In this document: positions 53,086-62,060 of the stretch, in pieces | Position numbering within the stretch: position 1 is the stretch's first letter | Layout: every line of letters begins with the position of its first letter | Assembly (NCBI GenBank): GCA_002412795.1 | Contig: DHVS01000016.1 | Span: forward strand, 1-64,000 | Direction: 5' to 3' | DNA: 64,000 nt | Source: a bacterium UBP2_UBA5202 | GTDB lineage: Bacteria > Edwardsbacteria > AC1 > EtOH8 | Position numbers and translations under genes: made by a program | Notes under the pieces: generated by a model | Databases searched by the model: none | Told to the model about the DNA's origin: nothing | Seen by the model: only the letters and a program-made list of their open reading frames with translations

Positions 53086-54104
53086 TTCCTGCCCCGCTTG
53101 ACTGCTATCGTGTGCAACCCTATGCCCCAGATCAATTGGGCCCAGTTCACCAGGCAATATTCCATGGGGCCTTTAAAATACCTGTTTTGCCAAAGAAAAC
53201 TGCTGAGCTTAAAACCGATTATCTTCAATGGGTTTCGCAGATCGCGGGTGGAGGTTTCCAGCTGTTTCCGCCAGGTTTCCGATAAAAACAACTTTGGCTT
53301 CAGGCCCGCCCGTTTCATTGCCTTTTTGTAACGGTTGATTGGGTAGGCATGCTCGTTAATTCCCATTTCAATTTCTTCCAGATCCTGGCCGGAATCAAAC
53401 AACCCTGCTACGGTATCATTGATGGCTGCGAACCGCCCGCCGGGCCTTAGCACCCGGCTGGCTTCGGCGCATAGCCGGTCAAGATCCGGCGCGTGGTGCA
53501 CGGTGGCAGTTGAGAAAACCAGATCGAATGATCGGTCGGCAAAAGGCAGGCGCTCCATGTCGGCCAAAATGCGTTCAAAGAACAGGCTTTCGGTCAGATA
53601 TGCCTCTCCGCTCTCCAACCCTATGTATTTATCCCTGACCACGTCCAAAGCGGCCACTTTACATCCCAGCCTGGCGAACGCGGCCGAGGCCCAGCATCGC
53701 CCCGCGCCCAGTTCCAATATTTCTTCATTTCCCTTAAGATCCAACTGTTTTAGGGCCAGGTCAAAATTGTCGGCGTGGTGATTCCAGGCCCGAATGCTTT
53801 TGGCGTCAGGACTGACGCTGGCATCTAACCTGGGGAGTTTAAGCAGCCATTGGTCCTTGAACTGTTCGGGGTTGCGTTGGGGGGTATGGTATTTCTTCCA
53901 TCCGGCGATCTCGCTGTTGACCGTTTCCGAGGGCCGGGTCAGGAAGTCGATGATGCCCCTTGAGACGGGGTATGCGGCCCGGCATGACGCGCAGACCAAC
54001 CGGGCATCGGTTATCTCCAACTGTCCCTGTTTTACGTTCTGGAGCAGCAATCCGCCTGCTCTGCAATCAGGACATAACAGTTTATTTATGATACTATCGC
54101 GCAT
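53082..54104 (-). CDS. Methyltransferase with an N-terminal Trm112-like zinc finger
   Basis: 340 residues. Cys11, Cys14, Cys38 and Cys41 (CPDC...CASC) followed by AYPVSRGIIDFL make a Trm112-like zinc domain often found before methyltransferases in glycan clusters. The SAM domain has EEILELGAGRCWASAAFARLG, ILADMERLPFADRSFDLVFSTATVHHAPDL and ASRVLRPGGRFAAIND. Probably methylates a sugar or a polyprenyl-linked intermediate. Overlaps the next gene by four bases. Confidence 0.87.
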   Translation of the reverse strand: MRDSIINKLLCPDCRAGGLLLQNVKQGQLEITDARLVCASCRAAYPVSRGIIDFLTRPSETVNSEIAGWKKYHTPQRNPEQFKDQWLLKLPRLDASVSPDAKSIRAWNHHADNFDLALKQLDLKGNEEILELGAGRCWASAAFARLGCKVAALDVVRDKYIGLESGEAYLTESLFFERILADMERLPFADRSFDLVFSTATVHHAPDLDRLCAEASRVLRPGGRFAAINDTVAGLFDSGQDLEEIEMGINEHAYPINRYKKAMKRAGLKPKLFLSETWRKQLETSTRDLRNPLKIIGFKLSSFLWQNRYFKGPMEYCLVNWAQLIWGIGLHTIAVKRGRK

Positions 54105-54119
54105 TAATTATCACCATAA

Positions 54120-55199
54120 TCACTTCAAAACCTCTTTGTACACTTCCATCACCTGATCTGCGTGCCTTTGGGGTGAAAACAATTTTATGGCCCGCTCCCG
54201 GCCTGCCCGGCCCATGGTATTTGCCTTCTCGGGATTGTTAAGGAAATATTCTACCTTTTGGGTAAAACCGGCAATGTCCTCCGGGTCAACCAGGAAGCCG
54301 GTAACATTATCCTCCACCACTTCGGGCAAACCGCCCACCCGCGAGGCCACTACCGGCAGACCGTACATCATGGCCTCGGCGGCCACTCTGCCGAATGTCT
54401 CTTTTTTTGAAGGAACAACGACCATTGTTGCTTTTGTGTAATATTTATCAATGTTTTCCACACGGCCGGCAAATTCAATCACAGACGCAACCCCCTTGTC
54501 TTTTGCCAAATCCTTCATTTCCCGCATAAATCCCTTTGCATGATAAGGCTCATCACCTGCCGCTATAAATTTAACCTCGCACCCCTTTTTATTTAATTGC
54601 TCTGCAATATTTATTAACATCTCAATTCCTTTGATGGGGCATATCATGCCAACAAACAGCACTACTTTATTATCCGCTGGGCCATTGACTAATTCATGGG
54701 GGTGCAATTCAATTGGATTGTATATAATATGACAATTTGCCGAGCCCTTGCATTGCTCAAAAGCCCTGGCTGTGAAAATAGAATTGGCAATTACCGCACA
54801 TGCTTTATTTACCATATATCGTTTGACGCTTTGGCAAGTAAGCTCGTTCCTGATGTGGGCAACCGTTGAAATACCAAGAAGCTTTGCTACGGGCACTGCC
54901 AGCTGTGCCCCGGTTGAAGAATTGCAATGAATGATGTCGGGTTGTACCTTGCGAACTATATTCCATAGGCGGAACACCGAAGCAATATAAGGAAACACAG
55001 TCCATCTGGACATATTTTGAAGCTGGCATAAAATAGTTTCAACACCTTCGGCCTTCAAAGCATCAATAAATATGCCGTCCTCACGGCAGACTACAGACAC
55101 TTTTACACCACGTGATCGCAGTTCGCGCAACAATATCAACAGGCTCTTCTCGCCGCCGTATATTAGGTTGCCATGAGGTGTTATAAAAAGAATATTCAT
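54120..55199 (-). CDS. GT4-family glycosyltransferase
   Basis: 359 residues: ILFITPHGNLIYGGEKSLLILLREL, DIIHCNSSTGAQLAVPVAKLLG, VLFVGMICPIKGIEMLINIAEQL, and SKKETFGRVAAEAMMYGLPVVASRVGGLPEVV as the donor-binding region. Its ATG shares a base with the FkbM-type gene stop (TAATG); 15 bases separate it from the following methyltransferase. Confidence 0.9.
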   Translation of the reverse strand: MNILFITPHGNLIYGGEKSLLILLRELRSRGVKVSVVCREDGIFIDALKAEGVETILCQLQNMSRWTVFPYIASVFRLWNIVRKVQPDIIHCNSSTGAQLAVPVAKLLGISTVAHIRNELTCQSVKRYMVNKACAVIANSIFTARAFEQCKGSANCHIIYNPIELHPHELVNGPADNKVVLFVGMICPIKGIEMLINIAEQLNKKGCEVKFIAAGDEPYHAKGFMREMKDLAKDKGVASVIEFAGRVENIDKYYTKATMVVVPSKKETFGRVAAEAMMYGLPVVASRVGGLPEVVEDNVTGFLVDPEDIAGFTQKVEYFLNNPEKANTMGRAGRERAIKLFSPQRHADQVMEVYKEVLK

Positions 55200-56104
55200 T
55201 ACACTAAATTAAGTAGTCGCGCTTGCTTATCGCTACATAAAAGATAATTGAAATAATCGCTTTTTGTGATACTGCTCATTTTTCTAATTTTCCCGTTTTC
55301 ATCTATATTGTAGTATAAATAACCATGCCCTTTAACCATTTTTTCAATTTGACCTCCAATATCATCGCTTAATACCTCAATAATAATTGCCGGACGCATA
55401 TTTTTTATACAACCACCCATCCCCTCCAATACTTCTTTTTCATGCCTTTCCGCATCAATTTTTATTGCACATACATTCTTTATACCATGATCCGCAATAA
55501 AGGTATCAAGGCGCACGATATTGACCTTTTCGTTAATTCCAGTTAAAGATGACGGCTTATTGTCCGTGAGATGAGCACGATCTGCAGTGTTAAAGGATTG
55601 ATAGGTGATGTAACCTTCGCCATTTGTATTTGATACTGCCATTTGATTACAATGGATATCAAATTGATTTATTTTACAGTTATTTTTTAGAATTTCGAAA
55701 TTCAAACCAAGTGGTTCAAATGCATATACCTCTAATAGAGGATTAGCAACTTTAGCGGCCAAACTATATATACCTATGTTGGCGCCAACATCAAAAACAA
55801 TATTTGCATTCTTACATAATTGCATCCATAAGCCAAGTGAAACTTTTTCCCAACCCTTACCTAGACCATCCCAAAATATGCTGTTTTCCAATGGTAAATC
55901 GTGGCTTATTATTTTTATGTGTGTATTAGCGACATTAATGCGTAATATGCGGTTTTTACCGAGATGCTCACCAAGAGGGATATGTGCTGCAACAACATTC
56001 GGTTTGTTTCCCAAGTCACGTATGAAATGCACTAAGTGGTTTTTAAATGGCAACCAGCGATAAAAAAACCGATAAATTGTGCGCAAATGGCTGTAAAATA
56101 TCAT
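55199..56104 (-). CDS. FkbM-family methyltransferase
   Basis: 301 residues: SAM-binding NIVFDVGANIGIYSLAAKVA, EVYAFEPLGLNFEILKNNCKIN, and the FkbM hallmark CAIKIDAERHEKEVLEGM. FkbM enzymes are O-methyltransferases first known from macrolide synthesis and common in polysaccharide clusters, where they methylate sugar hydroxyls. AT-rich relative to housekeeping genes here. Overlaps the GT2 gene by four bases. Confidence 0.9.
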   Translation of the reverse strand: MIFYSHLRTIYRFFYRWLPFKNHLVHFIRDLGNKPNVVAAHIPLGEHLGKNRILRINVANTHIKIISHDLPLENSIFWDGLGKGWEKVSLGLWMQLCKNANIVFDVGANIGIYSLAAKVANPLLEVYAFEPLGLNFEILKNNCKINQFDIHCNQMAVSNTNGEGYITYQSFNTADRAHLTDNKPSSLTGINEKVNIVRLDTFIADHGIKNVCAIKIDAERHEKEVLEGMGGCIKNMRPAIIIEVLSDDIGGQIEKMVKGHGYLYYNIDENGKIRKMSSITKSDYFNYLLCSDKQARLLNLV

Positions 56105-56871
56105 GGACTGATTACCCTTACCCTTTCATAAGCTTTAGCCATTTTGATGAAACTAATATAAGCGCATTGAACGCACATCACAAAACCGGGCAATCCATCT
56201 CGCCAACCGCCCCTAATTATGTACCGTTCAATAAAATGAATAAGCGGATATTTTACCAGCATATATGGTTTTATCCCACCACGCTGGCTCCACTCCGTGA
56301 TATCATTTTCGAGTGAAAGTTCGGTATATTGATTGATCTTTGTCAAATGTTCAGCTACAGTGTGATATGTGTCATGCGAAACCCACCCGTCAGTGATAAC
56401 ACCTGGGACACCCGGGCAGACCACGAGTTCGTGTACCTTATTTCCACTAAAGCTACATCTATCTTTTTGGAACAATCGGATCAACGATGCGGGTTTCCAA
56501 ACATGATCCAGATAACGGCCCCAGAAACGTGAACGAATCGTAATTGAGTAAGCGGATGTTTCACTAGGTCCACTGGCTAAAGTTTTAATTTTATCAATTA
56601 AAATAGAATCCATCCGTTCATCTGCGTCCAACCACAACACCCATTCGGTTTTTACTTGGTCCAATCCATATTGCCGTTGCGCTGAAAAATTATCAAACTT
56701 TCTTTCAAACACACGGGCGCCATTCTTCTCAGCTATTTCTATGGTGCTATCTGAACTACCGCCATCAACAATGACAATGTCATCCACCCATTGGCAGTTT
56801 TCCAACAGACCGGGGAGGTCCCGCTCTTCATTTTGCACAATAGCAAGTAATGTTATTTTACCGTCAATCAT
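56101..56871 (-). CDS. GT2 glycosyltransferase (WaaE/KdtX-like)
   Basis: 256-residue GT-A enzyme: ITLLAIVQNEERDLPGLLENCQWVDDIVIVDGGSSDSTIEIAEKNGARVF, ending in the catalytic DxD-like LWLDADERMD and GWVSHDTYHTVAEHLTKINQYTELS. This is the compact LPS core/heptose-type GT2 subgroup, usually lacking membrane helices. Overlaps neighbours on both sides by four bases. Confidence 0.88.
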   Translation of the reverse strand: MIDGKITLLAIVQNEERDLPGLLENCQWVDDIVIVDGGSSDSTIEIAEKNGARVFERKFDNFSAQRQYGLDQVKTEWVLWLDADERMDSILIDKIKTLASGPSETSAYSITIRSRFWGRYLDHVWKPASLIRLFQKDRCSFSGNKVHELVVCPGVPGVITDGWVSHDTYHTVAEHLTKINQYTELSLENDITEWSQRGGIKPYMLVKYPLIHFIERYIIRGGWRDGLPGFVMCVQCAYISFIKMAKAYERVRVISP

Positions 56872-57539
56872 TTTACTGTTCCAATTATTCCGATATAGTT
56901 TCCTTTGTATAACTTGTCTGTTCTGACCTTTTTCATAATTGGCAGCACTAGTTCCTTTAGAAATGGATGATTTATCCAGTAATTGTCTGTGATCTTTATG
57001 ATATCAATATATTTACTGCACATCTCCGTTAAGTTGTCTTTACTAAAAGAGTGCAAATGACCGGCTGGTTCAAACCTATGTAAACATTGCGGGCAAACCG
57101 TTTTAACTATTTTCCCTTCGTTGGGTACTGTTATTAGCACATATTTCTTAGATAAACGCACCATTTCCTTTATGCATTGTTCCACATCCTCAATATGTTC
57201 CAATACTTCAACTGCGGAAACGATATCAAATGATTTGCTTGAAATGGAATTAGACAAAATATTACTTTGAACATAATTGCTGCCGGCAAATCTCTTTTTG
57301 CCAAAGCCAATCCGGTTTATGGCGCTATCGGCCCCAACCACAAAGTTTATTCCCCATTGCTTGTAAAGGCTGCATAAATAACCCTCGCCGCAACCCAAAT
57401 CTAATGCGCTGGAAATATCTTTGGTAAAACCCATTAGGTATTTGACCAAGGTTACCCGGCCTATTTCGGCCGCATCATCCTCCGGGAGAAAGCGGTACGA
57501 ATCAGCCAGCGCTTCATAAAACTTCAGTTGTTTGTCCAT
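56868..57539 (-). CDS. Class I SAM methyltransferase
   Basis: 223 residues: SALDLGCGEGYLCSLYKQWG (motif I), SISSKSFDIVSAVEVLEHIEDVEQCIKEM, and VLITVPNEGKIVKTVCPQCLHRFEPAGHLHSFSKDNL with a CxxC and histidines. This TVPNE...H.H pattern is typical of methyltransferases in O-antigen clusters. Start overlaps the flippase end by 26 bases. Confidence 0.88.
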   Translation of the reverse strand: MDKQLKFYEALADSYRFLPEDDAAEIGRVTLVKYLMGFTKDISSALDLGCGEGYLCSLYKQWGINFVVGADSAINRIGFGKKRFAGSNYVQSNILSNSISSKSFDIVSAVEVLEHIEDVEQCIKEMVRLSKKYVLITVPNEGKIVKTVCPQCLHRFEPAGHLHSFSKDNLTEMCSKYIDIIKITDNYWINHPFLKELVLPIMKKVRTDKLYKGNYIGIIGTVK

Positions 57540-58992
57540 TATATTTAACCCATGTATTTTTAAATGTTAGAGCTATTTTTATTTCATTTTTCATCGCAAG
57601 CAATGCAAACCCTGCGTACAATAATAGGTATATTATGACTTTAATACTGAGCCATGGTATGGATGTCTCGGTTGAACCAAGTGAATATCTAAATAGTACC
57701 CAAGCTGAAATGCAAAACAAACCCGCTTTTATAATTGGTTTAACAAAAACTATAAGGTTAATGTTTAGAAGTCTAGCAGCAGTTATCATTGATATAGTGC
57801 CACCAATTATTGCTGTGGCTAAAACTGCTATACTGGTGCCTGTTATACCAAACCATTTAGTGCTGGGATAAATAAACAATAATAGGGTTGTCAAATACAC
57901 TAATGGTATCAAGCTTATTAAGTGGTTTTTACCCAAAGCAGGGAATACATTAGAAGCTGATGAACTGATCAATCTTAATCCCGAAAATATCAATAATATC
58001 TGAAATGGCAGGATCATGGGTAGCCACTTGGGCCCAACAATTAAAAGAACCATATCTCTGGCAAATATTATAGCAAACATGAATAATGGAGGAACAATAA
58101 TACCAAGAAGCGTGAATATTGTTTGTACTGCGTTTGATAATTTGTCCCGGGCATCCGCCATATTATTGTAAAGAGGACCCGTGATCTTTGCGATTACGCT
58201 TCCCATAAAACCGCTGGGAATCATTGCATAATTGTAACTACGTGAATAATAACCAAGCTGTTGTGGACCCAATAACAAGGCTACAATAAAATTATCAAGG
58301 TTATTATATAAATAGACAATGACTGAAGATAGGGTAAAGTGTCCGCCCATATGTAACATTTTTCTAAAATTTAAACCTACAAGGTTTATTGTTGGTTTCC
58401 AATATTTATTAATGTTTATGTAATACCCTACAGTCAATGTAACTGCAGCAAACTGTTGGGCGATTATCAGGCTCCATATACCCCATCCACTAAAAGCCAA
58501 CGTAGTTGCAACAATAGCACAACTAGTAGTTGCGATAGATTCTGTAAGGGCTTTTTCGCGAAACAGTAAACGCCTTTGTAAATTATTGTCAAAATTTGAA
58601 ATAGCAGAATTGATGAGTGGGTTTAATGCCAACAATCTAACGGCATTGAGATATTGGTGATCAATATTCAGTTTTTTCGAGATAATATTTGCACAAATAA
58701 AAAGAGTGGCCGAGAAAATAAAACCGATAATTATATTGATCATGAACGACATATTTGAGGTTGCGTCCAACTCATCATCTTTGGCAAATATTATACACCG
58801 GCCAATACCAAAATCACGAAATATTTCAAATAGTCCGTTTATTGCAGCAATCGATGCAATCACCCCAAATACCACGGGGTCCAATAACCTCATTAAGAAT
58901 ATGCTTGATACAAAACCTATGAAAGCAATATAAGCGCTACCTCCAATAAGCCAAGAGCTGGAATTAAGTATGTTTCGTTTATTGGTTGGCAT
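57514..58992 (-). CDS. Lipid-linked oligosaccharide flippase (Wzx/MOP family)
   Basis: 492 residues with about 12-14 membrane helices and no signal peptide. The PST/MOP pattern is seen in LLDPVVFGVIASIAAINGLFEIFRDFGIGRCII, LLFREKALTESIATTSCAIVATTLAF and LGPQQLGYYSRSYNYAMIPSGF. It would flip undecaprenyl-linked repeat units from the cytoplasm to the periplasm for Wzy. It is the first gene of the overlapping 15-kb run ending at 44012. Strongly AT-rich. Confidence 0.9.
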   Translation of the reverse strand: MPTNKRNILNSSSWLIGGSAYIAFIGFVSSIFLMRLLDPVVFGVIASIAAINGLFEIFRDFGIGRCIIFAKDDELDATSNMSFMINIIIGFIFSATLFICANIISKKLNIDHQYLNAVRLLALNPLINSAISNFDNNLQRRLLFREKALTESIATTSCAIVATTLAFSGWGIWSLIIAQQFAAVTLTVGYYININKYWKPTINLVGLNFRKMLHMGGHFTLSSVIVYLYNNLDNFIVALLLGPQQLGYYSRSYNYAMIPSGFMGSVIAKITGPLYNNMADARDKLSNAVQTIFTLLGIIVPPLFMFAIIFARDMVLLIVGPKWLPMILPFQILLIFSGLRLISSSASNVFPALGKNHLISLIPLVYLTTLLLFIYPSTKWFGITGTSIAVLATAIIGGTISMITAARLLNINLIVFVKPIIKAGLFCISAWVLFRYSLGSTETSIPWLSIKVIIYLLLYAGFALLAMKNEIKIALTFKNTWVKYNGQTTEVL

Positions 58993-59042
58993 ACAAAGTT
59001 GAAATTATGTTTAACTTTCGTGTTTGCACATACAATTGTCGG

Positions 59043-59951
59043 TTACAGCTTATTAAGCCCCTCTTCCAGCCCCACCAGCTCCTTGACCCCCAAAACATTC
59101 TTCAGTACCTCCACGCTGGCCAGCGAGTGCATCACATCCCCCAGCCGGGGCTGGTCATAGACCGGCTGGATATTTTTCCCCATTATCCGGTTGATCATGG
59201 CTATCATCTCATTCAAGGTAAACCTGTTCCCCGTGGCCACATTAGCCACCAAAAACTTCCCGGTATCGGTTACGCAGGCCGCCAGGTTGGCCCTCACCAC
59301 ATTCTGTACAAAACAGAAATCCCGGCTTTGGGAGCCGTCCCCGTAAACCGTGGGCCGCCGGTCATGCTTTATTGCCTCTATGAACTTGGGGATCACCGCC
59401 GAGTACTGGCTGGTGGGGTCCTGGCGCGGGCCAAAGACGTTGAAATACCTGAAGGCCACTATCGGCAGGCCGTACAGGCTGCTGAAGGTCTCGCAGTAAT
59501 GCTCCCCGGCCAGCTTGGACACGGCATAGGGCGAAAGCGGATGGGTGGGCATCTCCTCGTGCTTGGGCAGGGTTTGGGTATTGCCGTAGACCGAGGAGGA
59601 CGAGGCATAGACCACCTTTTTCACCCCGTGGTTGATGGCCGCCTTCAGCACGTTAAGGGTGCCCACCACGTTCACCTCGTTGGTGGTCAGGGGGTCCTTT
59701 ACCGAGCGGGGCACCGAGGGCAGGGCCGCCTGGTGCAGGATGAAATCACAGCCCTGGGCCGCTTCCATCACCGCAAAGGGACTGCGGACATCGCCCTCAA
59801 AGATCTCGATCCTGTCCCGGAACTGGTCCAGGTTGGCCCGCTTGCCGGTGGCATAGTTGTCCAGCACCGCCACCTGCTGGCCCTGGTTGACCAATTCCTC
59901 CACGATGTTGGAGCCGATGAACCCGGCCCCCCCGGTAACTAAGTATTTCAT
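59043..59951 (-). CDS. NAD-dependent sugar-nucleotide epimerase/dehydratase (SDR)
   Basis: Extended SDR of 302 residues: Rossmann motif GGAGFIGS at 7-14, GDVRSPFAV, ASSSSVYGN with the catalytic serine near 118-120 and Tyr142-xxx-Lys146 (YAVSKLAGEHYC), then RYFNVFGPRQDPTS. Closest in design to WbpP/GalE-like UDP-hexose 4-epimerases, but the reaction is not certain. I chose the ATG at 59951; the frame is open to 60008 but upstream codons precede the beta-1 strand. Confidence 0.9.
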   Translation of the reverse strand: MKYLVTGGAGFIGSNIVEELVNQGQQVAVLDNYATGKRANLDQFRDRIEIFEGDVRSPFAVMEAAQGCDFILHQAALPSVPRSVKDPLTTNEVNVVGTLNVLKAAINHGVKKVVYASSSSVYGNTQTLPKHEEMPTHPLSPYAVSKLAGEHYCETFSSLYGLPIVAFRYFNVFGPRQDPTSQYSAVIPKFIEAIKHDRRPTVYGDGSQSRDFCFVQNVVRANLAACVTDTGKFLVANVATGNRFTLNEMIAMINRIMGKNIQPVYDQPRLGDVMHSLASVEVLKNVLGVKELVGLEEGLNKL

Positions 59952-60134
59952 GCCTGCCTTTATTTTTAATCTTTGAACTTTCAGCCTTACAAACTTTGGA
60001 AACCCCATCGCCTGGCAACATATCCGGGCATCCCGATCGGACCCACCTTTATTTTCTGTTTTCTATTTTGAGCTTTTGGCTTTCAGTTTTTAACTCTTTG
60101 CAGTTCAAGCTATTATCCCTATTAAGCCCTCCCC

Positions 60135-60491
60135 AATAGCCCCCTCTGCGACACTAATAGCCCCCTCTGCGACACTAAAAGCCCCCTCTGCGACACTAAA
60201 AGCCCCCTTTACAACACTAAAAGCCCCCTCTGCGGCACTAAAAGCCCCCTTTACAACACTAAAAGCCCCCTCTACGACACTAAAAGCCCCCTCTGCGACC
60301 TTAATACCACGTCTTACGCCCCCAATACCACCCGTTCAGAGGTAAATACCACGTCTTACGACCCTAATACCACCCGTTCAGAGGCAATTACCACGTCTTA
60401 CGACACTAATACCATGGTATGAGACCCTAATCCCCCCCGACAATACCCAAATATCATGCGACAAGTCCCAAATCCCCCCCAACCCGGCCCG
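60135..60491. repeat. Array of 17 consecutive 21-bp degenerate tandem repeats
   Basis: Seventeen units, each exactly 21 bp. Units 1-8 start AATAGCCCCC or AAAAGCCCCC; from unit 3 to 7 they largely alternate between TCTGCGACACT and TTTACAACACT endings. Units 9-14 start AATACCAC (or near variants) and alternate between GTCTTACGACCCT and CCGTTCAGAGGTA endings. Units 15-17 are degenerate (AATCCCCCCC, AATATCATGC). There is no length change anywhere. It lies upstream of the epimerase start and downstream of the gene ending at 60623. A plus-strand open frame through it has no start codon. It accounts for about half of the 671-bp spacer. Confidence 0.92.
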
Positions 60492-60566
60492 GTCGCCGCA
60501 GTGTCCGGCAGTGGCCTGCGGCTTCCGGCCCGCCTGTTTTTACCTCTATCTAACCTAACCCTTTCT

Positions 60567-60586
60567 CCCTTCCCTCGAGGGAAGGG
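60567..60586. repeat. 20-bp perfect palindrome
   Basis: CCCTTCCCTC/GAGGGAAGGG is exactly self-complementary. A short CCTTCG-type element in reverse orientation follows at 60594-60616. Together they lie just downstream of the 60623-60976 stop codon and may act in transcript ending. Confidence 0.75.
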
Positions 60587-60622
60587 CCGGGAGCCTGCCC
60601 TGAGCTTGTCGAATGGGTTGGG

Positions 60623-60976
60623 TTACGCCTTTTTAACCCTCGGCCCCTTGTGCGGCCGCATCATCCTGGGAGCTATCCCGAACTCGCCCAGCTTTTCCCC
60701 GGTCTTGCCGTAGTTGGCCTCCAGGGTGCTTACCCAGCGGGCGATCTCGGCCGCCAGGTCCTTTTTGGCGGCGGTAAAGTCAACCGTTGACTGCTGGGCC
60801 TCCGACTTGGCCTTTTCCTGTTTCGCGTCGGCGTTGATAAAGGCATCCAGCGCCTTCTGCATGGAGACGGGTTCCAGGCCCCATTTGGCCAGTTCCGCCT
60901 TGTTGGCGGTCCCGCCCTTCACCAAGTTGATGGCGATGTCCTTGAAGTCCGCCGTGGAGTTGAGTTTTTTCCTCAT
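60623..60976 (-). CDS. Hypothetical small helical protein
   Basis: 117 residues, no family recognised. Starts MRKKLNSTADFKDIAINLVKG with AGGGGGAAACG before the ATG. Nearly all-helical and Ala/Lys-rich (ALDAFINADAKQEKAKSEAQ, AAKKDLAAEIARWVSTLEAN), ending in a basic tail (MMRPHKGPRVKKA). No signal peptide or membrane helix. A coiled-coil or nucleic-acid-binding role is possible from composition alone. Stands alone between the 21-bp array and a copy of the interspersed element. Confidence 0.7.
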   Translation of the reverse strand: MRKKLNSTADFKDIAINLVKGGTANKAELAKWGLEPVSMQKALDAFINADAKQEKAKSEAQQSTVDFTAAKKDLAAEIARWVSTLEANYGKTGEKLGEFGIAPRMMRPHKGPRVKKA

Positions 60977-61329
60977 GTCGTTTCCCCCTGTGTGGTGTTG
61001 GTTTGTGGCGCCCCGGGCTCCGGCCCCTGGGCCGGATAAGGGCTCTGCCGGACGCCTTTACATTACCACCAAGGGGTGACAATACCTGTGCTGTTTACTG
61101 CTTACCGTTAGGTTTTGCCACAAAAGCCTGCACTGAGCCGCCGGGCTGAGCAATTGCCGAAGCCAGGGCCGAAGTGACACAAAGACACACCACCGCCGTT
61201 GGCGGGGTGCCGCTTAGGCGGCAAAGGAATTTAACTATCATTTGCCTGCGCCCTGCACCCCTGCAACGTTATAACAGTTATTTTATTTAAATGATTATTC
61301 CATCAACTCAGGAACCTAGTGAACAATTG

Positions 61330-61535
61330 GTGCCAACCCCGGTTGTCGCGTTAAATACTGTCAGTGAGCATCGCAGTTGACGGCGGTTAAAAGCTTGTCT
61401 GCATGTTTGAGGGCTTTGCCAAAGCCCGAGTTCAGACAAGCCCGCCGGCGACGAGAAGCGCAGCGCCCGGATAGTATTTTGCGACGAGCTTTTTCTTTTG
61501 GTTATTTTCTTTTTAGCGGTATAAAAAGAAAAGAA
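61330..61535. repeat. Interspersed element, copy C (inverted, core replaced)
   Basis: Reverse complement of the two ends of copy A: GGTGCCAACCCCGGTTGTCGC...GACGGCGGTTAAAAGCTTGTCTG on the left, GCGACGAGCTTTTTCTTTTGG...AGCGGTATAAAAAGAAAAGAAC on the right. The central 350 bp of A is missing and replaced by about 80 bp with a GGGCTTTGCCAAAGCCC hairpin. The remainder of 60977-61620 shows CACAAAGACAC words and a GC-rich inverted repeat but no gene. Confidence 0.75.
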
Positions 61536-61620
61536 CATAACCGGGCTAAGTCTGCGTTTTGAACCAAACCCGCTGTCTTCTTTCTACTTTCCCTGAGCAA
61601 ATTAGACAGGCATTTGGCTT

Positions 61621-61818
61621 TCAACCTTCCTTCTTGCAGCAGCCGTGCCCGTACACCCCCAGCGCGATGGCTGCGATCAAAAACAGCTGGGAAAGATCTA
61701 TGTAGGTATGGTGCCTGATGTCCATGAATTGATGCGGCAGTATCCCAACCTTGGAACCGATACCCACCAGCAGGCTCAGCCCCGCCAGGATCAACAGGCT
61801 CAACATGGTCTTCTTCAT
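61621..61818 (-). CDS. Small two-helix membrane protein
   Basis: 65 residues, no family recognised. Two hydrophobic helices (MLSLLILAGLSLLVGIGS and QLFLIAAIALGVYGHG) flank a His-rich loop (HQFMDIRHHTY), and a CC pair precedes the basic end (CCKKEG). GGGGAGGG sits upstream of the ATG. The loop histidines and cysteine pair could bind metal, but this is only suggestive. Confidence 0.65.
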   Translation of the reverse strand: MKKTMLSLLILAGLSLLVGIGSKVGILPHQFMDIRHHTYIDLSQLFLIAAIALGVYGHGCCKKEG

Positions 61819-61839
61819 CTGACTACCCTCCCCTTAACT

Positions 61840-62050
61840 GTTCAACGTTTACCGTTTGGAGTTTGGTGTTTAAGAATTCTGCCTTTATATTCTGCCTTTG
61901 GTTTTTGTTTCCCACTTCCCATTTCCCATTTCCCATTTCCCACTTCCCATTTTCCATTTTCCAAGTTCCCAGTTGTCCTATTTCCCATTTATTTCGTTCG
62001 TTGCCCCGCCCCCTGCCCGGCATCTCCCGCGTTGCTTTGCCTTCATGCTT
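61840..62050. repeat. Spacer of TTCCCATTTCC word repeats
   Basis: GTTTACCGTTTGG, TTCTGCCTTTATATTCTGCC and a long run of TTCCCATTTCCCAC / TTTTCCAAGTTCCC variants, ending CCCATTTATTTCGTTCGTTGCC. The same ending and word order recur at 62770-63000. No gene seen. Confidence 0.7.
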
Positions 62051-62060
62051 AGCATCTCAG

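Noticed and set aside
60135..60491. CRISPR array or a heptapeptide-repeat gene (KSPLCDT-like plus-strand frame)
   Set aside because: Units are contiguous with no spacers and no cas genes are present; the open frame has no start codon and results simply from a 21-bp repeat without stops.
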